Shown: positions 34,731 through 42,849 of the stretch, piece after piece
How the letters are laid out: each line of letters opens with the position of its first letter
Position numbering within the stretch: position 1 is the first letter of the stretch
DNA from: Candidatus Gastranaerophilales bacterium
Lineage (GTDB): Bacteria > Cyanobacteriota > Vampirovibrionia > Gastranaerophilales > Gastranaerophilaceae
Length of the DNA: 64,000 nt
Direction of reading: 5' to 3'
NCBI GenBank assembly: GCA_944325575.1
Contig: CALVAR010000003.1
Location: forward strand, 42,976-106,975
Translations under genes and position numbers: made by a program
Notes under the pieces: model-generated
What the model saw: only the letters and a program-made list of their open reading frames with translations
What the model was told of the DNA's origin: nothing
Database searches by the model: none

Positions 34731-35702
34731 ATGAATAACTCAATAGATAATTTAAAAGAAACAAATGCCCTCATTGAACAACATATTCATGGGGGCTTTG
34801 GCATAGATTTTGCAAAATGCAGTGCAAGGGAATATCTGGTATTTTCAAAAAAGATAATCCAATACGGTGTATGTGCATTCTTTCCGACACTTGCAACAGA
34901 TACTGTCGAAAATTTAAAAAGACAAATTGAAGAAATAAAATCAGCAATCAAACTTCAAGAGTCAGAAGCCGAGCCAATGGCAAAAATACTCGGCATACAT
35001 CTTGAAGCTTGTTTTATAAATCCTGCAAAAAAAGGAATCCATGATGAAAATCAGCTGCTAAAACCAAGCATAGAAAACTATTCAAAACTGGAAGATGAGG
35101 CAATAAAAATAGTAACTCTTGCACCCGAGCTTGACGAAAATAACGAGCTGTGCAAATATCTGAAAAGCAAAGGCGTAAGGGTCTCTGCAGGACACTGTCT
35201 TGCAACGGATTTGAGTCATGTTGATCAGGTTACACATTTATATAATGCAATGGGAAGTTTCTCTCACAGAGAACCTTCTACAGCTGTTTCCGCCCTTGCA
35301 AAAGATGAAATTGCAGCAGAGCTCATTGCGGATTTTAAACATGTACAAAAAGATGTTTTAAAAATAACTTTCAGAACAAAGCCTTTAAGCAAAATTATAC
35401 TCATAAGCGATGCGCTTCCAATTACTCACAGCGAAAAAGAATCTATGGAATTTTGCAATAAAACGGTATTTATGAAAAACGGCAAAGCAGTAGACGAAAA
35501 AGGAACCATTGCAGGCAGTACAACATTTGTAGCAGATATAATAAAAGGACTTGTTCAAGAAAAGCTTGTTGATCTTGAAACTGCAGTTTCTATGGCATCT
35601 TCAAATATTTCATACGTAAGTAAGCAAGATTCAAAAATATACTGGGATGAAAATTACAACGTATGTGCGATAAATCTTAATGGTGTCTTAACTGCTTTCT
35701 AA
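34731..35702 (+). CDS. nagA: N-acetylglucosamine-6-phosphate deacetylase, without N-terminal domain
   Basis: 323 aa. It begins at the amidohydrolase barrel: LIEQHIHGGFGIDF (HxH region), GIHLEACFINPAKKGIH (metal-ligand Glu), VSAGHCLATD, THLYNAMGSFSHREPS, LISDALPITHS (catalytic Asp) and AGSTTFVADIIKGL. NagA removes acetate from GlcNAc-6-P, giving glucosamine-6-P for peptidoglycan or catabolism. The usual N-terminal strands (~50 residues) that build the small beta domain are absent, and GPF is changed to ACF. No strong ribosome site is seen before ATG at 34731. The barrel motifs suggest an active enzyme. Confidence 0.88.
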   Translation: MNNSIDNLKETNALIEQHIHGGFGIDFAKCSAREYLVFSKKIIQYGVCAFFPTLATDTVENLKRQIEEIKSAIKLQESEAEPMAKILGIHLEACFINPAKKGIHDENQLLKPSIENYSKLEDEAIKIVTLAPELDENNELCKYLKSKGVRVSAGHCLATDLSHVDQVTHLYNAMGSFSHREPSTAVSALAKDEIAAELIADFKHVQKDVLKITFRTKPLSKIILISDALPITHSEKESMEFCNKTVFMKNGKAVDEKGTIAGSTTFVADIIKGLVQEKLVDLETAVSMASSNISYVSKQDSKIYWDENYNVCAINLNGVLTAF

Positions 35703-35737
35703 AAGATATCCCTATATAATTATATTTTAAACAGTAT

Positions 35738-35811
35738 GTTAAGAAATATTAAGCAAAGTATATACTATTTTGGCAATTTTTATATACTCCTGTACTTTAT
35801 ATATATGTAAG
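35738..35811 (+). promoter_or_regulatory. Shared bipartite promoter-like element, copy 2
   Basis: GTTAAGAAATATTAAG (35738 on), AAAGTATATACTA, GGCAATTT (35772-35779), 16 nt, TTTATATATATGTAAG (35796-35811), 27 nt before ATG. It is nearly base-for-base like copy 1 over ~70 bp, and its two boxes have the same spacing as copy 3 at 46752-46789. Confidence 0.65.
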
Positions 35812-35838
35812 AGAAAACAAAAAAGAGGTCAGAGAGAT

Positions 35839-36027
35839 ATGATTAACGCTACAAATCCATTTGCAAACTATACTTTAGCAATCGCAGCACAGTACGATGA
35901 AGCAAAAGCAGGTATTGAAGAAGCAGAAAAAGCTCCTAAAAGAAAAGTTTACAGAAGCTTAGACTCAATGCTCGAAGAATGCGTTTTCTTAGGCGCAACA
36001 AGATTCGGCACAAACTTCATCGCTTAA
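35839..36027 (+). CDS. Small protein of unknown function (62 aa)
   Basis: Start ATG 35839, preceded by AAGAGG and AGAGAG. The sequence begins MINATNPFANYTLAIAAQYD and ends RFGTNFIA; it is partly amphipathic, with a Lys/Glu middle and no signal peptide. No family is recognised. Support for a real gene comes from its own promoter-like element (35738-35811), codon use like its neighbours, and a strong terminator 82 bp downstream. NPFA near the N-terminus is shared with the protein at 29364-30797. Confidence 0.7.
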   Translation: MINATNPFANYTLAIAAQYDEAKAGIEEAEKAPKRKVYRSLDSMLEECVFLGATRFGTNFIA

Positions 36028-36109
36028 TAAAATAAACAGCAAATCATATTAAAATCTGACCACAATATAAAAACTAAAGAGATAACGGCAACTAGACTAA
36101 TAAAGATTT

Positions 36110-36136
36110 AACCTGAACAAATTGTTCAGGTTTTTT
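36110..36136. terminator. Bidirectional terminator
   Basis: AACCTGAACAA ATTGTTCAGGTT forms an 11-bp stem with T6 after it on the plus strand and A-rich sequence before it. It lies between the small protein (+) and the exonuclease (-). Confidence 0.85.
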
Positions 36137-36137
36137 A

Positions 36138-37076
36138 TTATTTATTACAATCACAATGATGTTTATCAGGTTTTATGACTTGAATATTTCTTGTTTCTGA
36201 AAAATCACATCTGGCAGCCTTAATTTTTTCTCTTGTTTCTTCATCAAGACTGTGACCGCTAACCAGCCTGTCTACAAAACCGTTATTTAATTTTACGGCT
36301 TTTGGCAAAGCACCTATATCATCAAGAATATCTTTAATCTGTACAAAATCGTACGAATATGACTGTTTAGATTGATAGACAAGGGTTTCACCGGTTGTAG
36401 CGGTAACGGGCTTGCCGCCTTCGTCAAAATAGAGCTTAAATATTGATTTTAAATCCTGAATTTCAGATTGCATTGTCTGCACTGCCTGCTGTATGCGCAA
36501 AAATCTTTCAAAAAGATAATCGATATTATCAATCTGCTTCATCTGCCAGTCATATTTTTTCTCATATAGTTTTTTCAGTTTGGGATATGCCTTTGCAAGA
36601 CCGACGGTATCAGCCATTGCACGGTGTCTTGTATCAAATTCAACACCAAACTTATTCATCAAATTTTCAAGCCCGTGAGATTCAAACTCGGGATAAACTT
36701 CTTTAAACAAAAACTGTGAATCAATTCTCTGATTTTCAATTGGCTTGCCATACAGGCGTTTTGATGCTTCATTTATAAAGTTATAATCAAATATTGCATT
36801 ATGTGCCACAATCGGATAATCACCGATAAATTCAAGAATTTTCGGCATAACTTCTTCTTCTGTCGGCTGGTCGGCGACCATCTCTTCCGTTATACCGTGC
36901 ACAGCCATGCTCGATTTTCTTATATGCTGCTTTGGATTAATCAAAGTTTCATAGCTGTCTTTAATAACGCCGTTTTCAAGCCTCACAGCAGCAAATTCTA
37001 TAATTCTCTCTTTTTTATAGTCCAGTCCGGTTGTCTCAACATCCAGAACAATTTCAATACATTTTTTTCTTGGCAT
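36138..37076 (-). CDS. DnaQ-like 3'-5' exonuclease (DEDDh)
   Basis: 312 aa. Residues 1-175 are an RNase-T/DNA polymerase III epsilon exonuclease: IVLDVETTGLDYKKERIIEF (Exo I), AHNAIFDYNFINEA (Exo II), HRAMADTVGLAKAY (Exo III, DEDDh His). The C-terminal ~135 residues have a helical stretch (NIDYLFERFLRIQQAVQTM) and an unfamiliar domain. The enzyme may proofread or trim DNA; the Pol III epsilon role is not certain because the alpha-binding C-terminus is not typical. GGGAG precedes ATG. It is divergent from the lytic transglycosylase. Confidence 0.87.
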   Translation of the reverse strand: MPRKKCIEIVLDVETTGLDYKKERIIEFAAVRLENGVIKDSYETLINPKQHIRKSSMAVHGITEEMVADQPTEEEVMPKILEFIGDYPIVAHNAIFDYNFINEASKRLYGKPIENQRIDSQFLFKEVYPEFESHGLENLMNKFGVEFDTRHRAMADTVGLAKAYPKLKKLYEKKYDWQMKQIDNIDYLFERFLRIQQAVQTMQSEIQDLKSIFKLYFDEGGKPVTATTGETLVYQSKQSYSYDFVQIKDILDDIGALPKAVKLNNGFVDRLVSGHSLDEETREKIKAARCDFSETRNIQVIKPDKHHCDCNK

Positions 37077-37200
37077 TCAAATCTCCCTCATTTCTATATT
37101 ATCACAAACGAATATTCCGTCATCTAATTAACAAAAATTAGAGTATGAATAAAAATAAAATTGTTCACAAAAAAGCCCGCAAATTCAGTATTAAAAGATG

Positions 37201-37399
37201 AAAAAAGTCTCGGGGCTTGACTTTTTATCTTTATGAAGTAATATAAACAAGAACTCGGATTCAAAATCGTTGTGAAAGTCAAAGCAATCAGATGAGAAAA
37301 TGAGTTCTGCGGGAGGGCATAAAAGGTTCGCCCATTAACATAAGAGGCAAGTCTTATAAATGACCGTTCCGTATCAAGTTACAAAACAGAGGATTAACA
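37201..37399 (+). promoter_or_regulatory. Structured 5' leader of the lytic transglycosylase gene, possible riboswitch or ncRNA
   Basis: The 323 bp between the divergent genes contain several inverted repeats: AAAAAAGTC/GACTTTTT (37201-37226), AGAACTC/GAGTTCT (37250-37308), GGGC/GCCC (37315-37333) and ATAAGA/TCTTAT (37340-37357). The stretch is GC-richer than most intergenic DNA here. Cell-wall hydrolase genes are known targets of c-di-AMP riboswitches, but the conserved core of that class was not found. No other known class was recognised. The coding start is TTG 37400 behind GAGG. Confidence 0.5.
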
Positions 37400-38008
37400 T
37401 TGATTAGAAAGTTACTAACACTAACCTTACTATTCATTCTTTGCATTTTATTAAATCCAAACCAAGTACAAGCAGAAACATCAAAAGCCACTGTCAAAGA
37501 TTACATTGTAAAACACTCTTTGGAAATGGGAATTGATCCTGCTCTGGGTTTGAGCATTGCAAAGATGGAGTCCGGCTTTGTCCATGAAAAAAGAAGTTCA
37601 TTCGGTGCGGTAGGGGTATTTCAATTAATGCCGTCAACTGCAAGAAAATTGGGTTACAACCCTTATTACCTGAGCGATAATATTAGAGGCGGATTGATGT
37701 ACTACAAAATGATGTACCAAAAATTCGGTTCTATTGAACTCGCACTTGCAGCTTATAACGCAGGCCCGGGTAATGTCAGCAAATACAAAGGCGTTCCGCC
37801 TTTTGCGGAAACAAAACGTTTTGTGAAAGGTATTATGAATGAATACTATGCACAAAAGGCCAACCCTGATCCGGCGATTATGAAATATCAGGGCAAAGGA
37901 TCAGTTGCTACCGTAAATAAAGCATTGACAATTGACAAAGAAAACAATGTTTTGAAAGGTAATTATTTTGAAAATATGCCTATTGTAACTCTATCGGGAG
38001 CAATTTAG
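37400..38008 (+). CDS. Secreted lytic transglycosylase (SLT domain)
   Basis: 202 aa starting at TTG (GAGG six bases upstream). Signal peptide LLTLTLLFILCILLNPNQVQA. The SLT domain (~30-150) has the catalytic Glu in KMESGF, then GAVGVFQLMPSTARKLGYNP and IELALAAYNAGPGNVSKYKG. The enzyme cleaves MurNAc-GlcNAc bonds in peptidoglycan, forming 1,6-anhydroMurNAc. A ~55-residue C-terminal tail is unfamiliar. The long structured leader suggests post-transcriptional control. A hairpin terminator follows at 38026-38073. Confidence 0.93.
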   Translation: MIRKLLTLTLLFILCILLNPNQVQAETSKATVKDYIVKHSLEMGIDPALGLSIAKMESGFVHEKRSSFGAVGVFQLMPSTARKLGYNPYYLSDNIRGGLMYYKMMYQKFGSIELALAAYNAGPGNVSKYKGVPPFAETKRFVKGIMNEYYAQKANPDPAIMKYQGKGSVATVNKALTIDKENNVLKGNYFENMPIVTLSGAI

Positions 38009-38025
38009 TCAAATAAAACAGAATT

Positions 38026-38073
38026 AAAAGCATTTTGTAAATTTTTCTCAAAAAAATACAAAATGCTTTTTTA
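38026..38073 (+). terminator. Terminator after lytic transglycosylase
   Basis: AAAAGCATTTTGTA and TACAAAATGCTTTT pair in a 14-bp stem over a 20-nt AT-rich loop and are followed by TTATTT. Confidence 0.75.
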
Positions 38074-38132
38074 TTTAACATTTGTTTGGAATAAAATATT
38101 AATAACATAAGTTCGAAACAAGCCGAGGATGT

Positions 38133-38813
38133 ATGTTTAAAGAGACGAAAACCCATGAGGTCACAACCGACGTAGTTATTTTCACTATTAAGGATGACAA
38201 GCTTAAAGTATTGCTGGTTAAACGTGCTCATGAGCCGTTTAAAGGAAAATGGGCACTGCCCGGAGGATATATCAGAATATCCGAAACCCTTGACGATGCA
38301 GCATTACGTATCCTGAAAGAAAAAACAAACGTACAGAATATCTACCTTGAACAGTTATACACATTTGGCGACCCGCTTCGTCACCCTAATGCACGTGTAA
38401 TTACCTGTGCGTATTTTGCGCTTATACGCTCTGATGACATAGTTTTATCATTCGAGGAAAATACAGAAATTACCGAAGTAAAATGGCATCCGGTAAACAA
38501 CCTACCGGCACTTGCATTTGACCACAAAGAAATTATTGAGTATTCATTAAAAAGAACAAGAGAACGTCTTGAATTCTGTCCTATTGCATTCCAGCTTTTA
38601 CCGCAAAAATTTACTTTAACAGAATTGCAAAAAGCTTACGAAATGATTCTTATGAAAAAGCTGGACAAAAGAAATTTCAGAAAGAAATTCCTTTCACTTG
38701 CAATTTTAAAAGAGCTGGATGAATATACAAAATCCGGTTCCAAAAGACCGGCAAGGCTATATTCGTTTGATAAAATCACACTTAATTCAAAACGAGGTCA
38801 CTTTTTCTCATAG
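38133..38813 (+). CDS. NrtR-like regulator: degenerate Nudix domain plus winged helix
   Basis: 226 aa. Residues ~10-140 are a Nudix fold (VVIFTIKDDKLKVLLVKRAH, GKWALPGGYIRISETLDDAA). The catalytic box should read RExxEExG but here is RILKEKTN, so two key Glu are lost. Residues ~150-226 form a winged helix (TLTELQKAYEMILMKKLDKR, RNFRKKFLSLAILKEL). This is the architecture of NrtR, which represses NAD-synthesis genes and senses ADP-ribose with a catalytically dead Nudix domain. No NAD gene is adjacent, so the target is unknown. It is flanked by terminators on both sides, so it is probably a single-gene transcript. Confidence 0.85.
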   Translation: MFKETKTHEVTTDVVIFTIKDDKLKVLLVKRAHEPFKGKWALPGGYIRISETLDDAALRILKEKTNVQNIYLEQLYTFGDPLRHPNARVITCAYFALIRSDDIVLSFEENTEITEVKWHPVNNLPALAFDHKEIIEYSLKRTRERLEFCPIAFQLLPQKFTLTELQKAYEMILMKKLDKRNFRKKFLSLAILKELDEYTKSGSKRPARLYSFDKITLNSKRGHFFS

Positions 38814-38831
38814 AGCTAAAAAATACTAAAT

Positions 38832-38864
38832 AAAAAAGGATTCTTAAATTAAGAATCCTTTTTT
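38832..38864. terminator. Bidirectional terminator
   Basis: AAAAAAGGATTCTTA and TAAGAATCCTTTTTT make a near-perfect palindrome of 33 bp between the convergent Nudix regulator and PcrA genes. Confidence 0.88.
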
Positions 38865-38868
38865 ATTT

Positions 38869-41355
38869 TCAAAACTTCTTTAAATTGGCATAAAGCGCAT
38901 CAACAGCTTTTTTACCCTGGTTGCCAAAATCAATAATATACATTTTCGAGGATCCGATTTCTTTTATCTCACTAATGTGCCCTATACCGAACTTTCCGTG
39001 AAAAACTCTGTCACCTATTGAATATGTGGAGGACGAAGAATTTGTAACTTCAGACGCCGCAACTGCAGCTTCTTTAGCTTTCTTTTCTTCGAGCATTCTT
39101 TTTATCGGATTATCCTCAAGTATTTTTTTAACTCTTTCTTCATCCTTAATTTTATTTTGCTCGTTTTTAACAATAAACGATTCTTTTCTGACAAAATTAT
39201 TGGAAGATGAAGTGCCTTTGTAAGCAGTTTTTGGCTTAACAACTTTGCTTATACTCTGTGTATTTTGCAGTGCAGAAGGAGCAATAAAACCTTTGCCAAA
39301 GCTTGTTGTCTTTTCAACATAACCGCTTCTGTCGGTTTTGATTTTATTAACAGCCTGCTTGAATGTACCGCCTTTAGCATACTCGGAAGAGCTTTCAGAT
39401 ACATTTCTGTCAGTAAGATTTTCCGGAATCTCAGCAAGAAATCTGCTTGGTGTATAGTATCTTGTTTCTCCCCACATCTGGCGTCTTTTGGCATAAGAAA
39501 TATACAATTTTTGCTTGGCTCTTGTAACACCGACATACATAAGACGCCGTTCCTCTTCCATCTCGGTATTACTGTTTAAAGATCTGCTGTGCGGAAATAT
39601 TCCCTCTTCCAAACCTGCAAGAAAGACATTTTCGAACTCCAGACCTTTTGCCGCATGCAAAGTCATAAGAGTGACAGCATTTTCAGCATCCGGAGTTTCA
39701 TCCAGATCACTGACCAGAGCAACCTGAGCAAGAAATTCTCCGAGCACATTATCTTCCTCATCCGGAGTAAAGTCTCTTGCGACATTAACAAGCTCCTGAA
39801 GGTTTTCTATACGTGATTCAGCCTCTTCCGTATCTTCCTGTTTCAACTCGGCAAGATAGCCGGATTCTTCTATTACAAATGCTATAAATTCCGGCAGCGG
39901 CAGAGAATCTTTATTTTTATCAAGTTTATCCAGTAAATCGCAAAAACTATTCAGCTTGGACTTTACTCCGGAAGAAAAATCATCATATGCATCAATATCT
40001 TGTAAAACATTATAAAAAGAATAGTCCATCTGATTTGCAATATCCAGAATTTTTTTGACAGTAGTGTCCCCGATTGAACGTTTCGGGACATTGATTATCC
40101 TTCTTAAACTCTGAGAATCATGCCTGTTATAAAGGACTTTAAGATATGCAATAATATCCTTTACTTCTTTACGGTCATAGAATTTTAACCCGCCGACCAT
40201 ACGGTATGAGATTCCTTTTGCAATCAGAGCTTCTTCAATAGCACGGGATTGTGAATTTGTTCTGTACAAAACCGCATAATCATTCAGATTTCTGGCATTT
40301 TGTCTAATTTTAGAAGCTATATAATATGCTTCATCCGACTCATCCTGAGCTTCATAAATATCAATTTTTTCGCCCTGACCTTTAGTAGAATACAAATTTT
40401 TGCTCACACGCTCGGTATTATTTACAATAATGGCATTTGCCGCATCAAGAATCGTTGCAACAGAGCGGTAGTTTTTTTCCAGTTTGACAAGCTTCGAATT
40501 TCTAAAATCCGACTGAAAGTTAAGAATAATCTTATAATCAGCACCTCTCCAGCTGTATATTGACTGGTCAACATCGCCTACTACACAAAGACTTCTGTTT
40601 TTCAGCTCTTCTTCAGTCTTGCCGTTTGCATAGAGATATTTTATAAGCATATACTGGCTTATATTTGTATCCTGAAACTCATCAACCAGAATATGTGTAA
40701 ATCTTTCATGATACTTTTCTCTTACTTCAGGATTTGTTGACAATAAATTTACAGTCAAAAGCAGCATATCATCAAAGTCTATTGCATTATTTGCAAGGAG
40801 CTGTTTTTCGTATTCTTCGTAAATTTCTGATATTTTTTGAGTTCTGTAGTCTCTTGCTCTGGTAGAAAAAGTATAGGCATCTTGCATTTTGCTTTTTGCA
40901 TTGCTTATTGCAGCTTTTACAAGTTTTACCGCATATACTTTTTCATCAAGATTCAGTTTTTTTATTGCATTTTTTATAATGGTGTTAGAATCTGTTTCAT
41001 CATAAATTACATAATTCTTGTCCCATTTTTTTCCGTCAGGGCTTTTGTAATTTTCTATATCAAATCTGAGAATTCTTCCGCAAATATTGTGAAATGTACC
41101 AACCCACATTTTTTTTACTACATCTTCTCCAAGCATCTTAGAAAGACGCTCGCGCATTTCTTTTGCAGCTTTGTTGGTAAACGTAACTGCCAGAATATTA
41201 TGCGGCTTAGCCCCGTTTCTAACAAGGTTTACTATACGGGTAGTCAAAACCTTTGTTTTACCGCTGCCTGCTCCCGCAAGCACCAGTAATGCACCCTCTT
41301 TCTCTATAACAGCCTCTTTTTGCTGCTCATTTAATGATGATAATAACTCTTCCAA
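38869..41355 (-). CDS. pcrA: PcrA/UvrD DNA helicase
   Basis: 828 aa. Full set of SF1A motifs: LNEQQKEAV (Q), VLAGAGSGKTKVLTTR (I), AVTFTNKAAKEMRERL (Ia), LVDEFQDTNISQY (II), VGDVDQSIYSWRGADY (III), YRSVATIL (IV), MTLHAAKGLEFENVFLAGLE (V), RRLMYVGVTRAKQKLYI (VI). The C-terminal Tudor-like end (VFHGKFGIGHISEIK) is typical for PcrA, binding RNA polymerase. It unwinds DNA 3' to 5' in repair and replication restart. The start is TTG at 41355, since no ATG exists upstream in frame; GGGGA is only three bases before it, so the start is uncertain. Length is slightly above PcrA's usual ~730-780. Confidence 0.95.
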   Translation of the reverse strand: MEELLSSLNEQQKEAVIEKEGALLVLAGAGSGKTKVLTTRIVNLVRNGAKPHNILAVTFTNKAAKEMRERLSKMLGEDVVKKMWVGTFHNICGRILRFDIENYKSPDGKKWDKNYVIYDETDSNTIIKNAIKKLNLDEKVYAVKLVKAAISNAKSKMQDAYTFSTRARDYRTQKISEIYEEYEKQLLANNAIDFDDMLLLTVNLLSTNPEVREKYHERFTHILVDEFQDTNISQYMLIKYLYANGKTEEELKNRSLCVVGDVDQSIYSWRGADYKIILNFQSDFRNSKLVKLEKNYRSVATILDAANAIIVNNTERVSKNLYSTKGQGEKIDIYEAQDESDEAYYIASKIRQNARNLNDYAVLYRTNSQSRAIEEALIAKGISYRMVGGLKFYDRKEVKDIIAYLKVLYNRHDSQSLRRIINVPKRSIGDTTVKKILDIANQMDYSFYNVLQDIDAYDDFSSGVKSKLNSFCDLLDKLDKNKDSLPLPEFIAFVIEESGYLAELKQEDTEEAESRIENLQELVNVARDFTPDEEDNVLGEFLAQVALVSDLDETPDAENAVTLMTLHAAKGLEFENVFLAGLEEGIFPHSRSLNSNTEMEEERRLMYVGVTRAKQKLYISYAKRRQMWGETRYYTPSRFLAEIPENLTDRNVSESSSEYAKGGTFKQAVNKIKTDRSGYVEKTTSFGKGFIAPSALQNTQSISKVVKPKTAYKGTSSSNNFVRKESFIVKNEQNKIKDEERVKKILEDNPIKRMLEEKKAKEAAVAASEVTNSSSSTYSIGDRVFHGKFGIGHISEIKEIGSSKMYIIDFGNQGKKAVDALYANLKKF

Positions 41356-41569
41356 TTCCCCAAGTTCCGTAGTGTTTAATAAAAAACTCTTTCAATTTTG
41401 TCAATTTATGATATTATTATGATAATCAAAAAATTTTTTTAAGTAAAATCTTATATGTAACAATTTTTGGAGTGTCACTTTAAAGGTTACAATAGTAAAA
41501 ACAAAAGACGCTTAACAGTAAAGTTAGATACAGGATTTGGATGTAGTTATATTTAATTAGGATAAAGCA

Positions 41570-42139
41570 ATGTCAGAAGAAAACAAAGAAAATCAAGAAC
41601 AATCATCAATTATGGTTCCTATTGATGATCTGGATAAAGTATCTGAAGATGACGCAAATACTGTTGATCAGCTTGCTATGGAACTGGCTACAATTCAGCA
41701 GTCAGAAAAAAGAATAGCAATAATCGGAAGCAGAAATTTGCCTATTACTCATCAGCAGATTATTGAGACTCTTTCTTTTGCATTGGTTTCACAGGGCAAT
41801 ACAATAATCACCTCCGGCGGTTCATCAGGTACTAACGCTGCAACAATAAGAGGTGCAATGAAGGCAAATCCCGAAAAACTAAAGGTTATTCTGCCCCAAA
41901 CAATCGGTCAGCAGCCATCCGATGTACAGGATCAGCTTATTGGCGTACCAAATATTATTGAACACGCTGACAGGGCAATGATGACTCTTGCTGATGCAAG
42001 CCGCATCTGCAACCGTGAAATTATTGATGATTGCCAGCAGTTGATTTGTTTCCTTTCTCATACATCAAATACATTGCATAAAGCAATTGATTATGCGGAA
42101 GAATCACACAAAGTTATTACAGCTTTTTATCTGGATTAA
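41570..42139 (+). CDS. DprA-like SLOG-fold protein
   Basis: 189 aa. A polar N-terminus (~45 residues) is followed by a Rossmann-like SLOG/DprA core: RIAIIGSRNLPITHQQIIET, TIITSGGSSGTNAATIRGAM, KLKVILPQTI, then a helical end. Cyanobacteria carry a similar short protein annotated as DNA recombination-mediator protein A. True DprA is longer, so this may be a nucleotide-sensing paralogue and not the transformation factor. AGGATAAAGC precedes ATG. It stands alone between PcrA (divergent) and the nuclease gene (convergent). Confidence 0.75.
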   Translation: MSEENKENQEQSSIMVPIDDLDKVSEDDANTVDQLAMELATIQQSEKRIAIIGSRNLPITHQQIIETLSFALVSQGNTIITSGGSSGTNAATIRGAMKANPEKLKVILPQTIGQQPSDVQDQLIGVPNIIEHADRAMMTLADASRICNREIIDDCQQLICFLSHTSNTLHKAIDYAEESHKVITAFYLD

Positions 42140-42177
42140 ATGGATTAATCTGTTAAGATAATTGTTAGTTATACAAA

Positions 42178-42849
42178 CTAATAATAAGGACATGCTCTGT
42201 AATATTTGCAATATTTGCATTTATCGGATTTATTACAGAAAAATGTTTTGTTTTCGTTGATTTTGTTGATAACAGATAAAATCGAAGATTTATACTGTCT
42301 GTACAAATCATCATCAAATTTGATTTTTATAACACTGTCAGAAGCAAGATCCATATAATGCAAAGAAAGCTGATTCGGTTCTTTTATAAGCTTTTTAGAC
42401 CTTAAGATTTCATACATGCATAATAGATAAAAAGAGGTCTGGAACTTTACATTTTCCGGCACAAAATTATCACCTGTTTTCCAGTCTGCAATAATATAGC
42501 AGTCGTCATTTGTTTCAAACAGTGCATCTATTCTGCCAGTAAGCCAGTATTCGTCAATTTTCACATTGAAAGCATATTCACTTGCAAAGCATTTGTATTT
42601 TGAAATATCACTATTTTTAAAATTGAACCACAACAGTTTCTCAGCCTTGCTTAAAGACTCAACAAGCTTTGTCACATCCATACCTTTTAAATAGTAGTTA
42701 ATAAGTGCATGGATATTGTTTCCGGTTTTTGTTTTTGATATCGGTTCAATAATATGTACTTTATCAATGTAACAGAGTTTATATTTTTGAGGACACTCAT
42801 CATACATTTGTAATTTATTGAGGGTATATGTTTGATTATCGCTTGTCAT
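42178..42849 (-). CDS. PD-(D/E)XK nuclease with Cas4/AddB-type Fe-S cysteines
   Basis: 223 aa from ATG 42849 (MTSDNQTYTLNKL), preceded by GGAG nine bases upstream; an ATG 36 bases earlier would give a longer form. RecB-like nuclease core: LTGRIDALFETNDD and IIADWKTGD (D...DxK), then FQTSFYLLCMYEIL. Cysteines CPQKYKLC near the start and CNKSDKCKYCKYYRACPYY at the end match the 4Fe-4S cluster of AddB/Cas4 nucleases. The gene overlaps the stop of the giant helicase gene by 14 bp, so the two are translationally coupled and very likely form one complex for DNA-end processing. Confidence 0.85.
   Translation of the reverse strand: MTSDNQTYTLNKLQMYDECPQKYKLCYIDKVHIIEPISKTKTGNNIHALINYYLKGMDVTKLVESLSKAEKLLWFNFKNSDISKYKCFASEYAFNVKIDEYWLTGRIDALFETNDDCYIIADWKTGDNFVPENVKFQTSFYLLCMYEILRSKKLIKEPNQLSLHYMDLASDSVIKIKFDDDLYRQYKSSILSVINKINENKTFFCNKSDKCKYCKYYRACPYY

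Noticed and set aside
37201..37399. c-di-AMP (ydaO-type), c-di-GMP, cobalamin and glutamine riboswitch identities for the leader
   Set aside because: The conserved core sequences of these classes could not be found by reading; only generic inverted repeats are visible.
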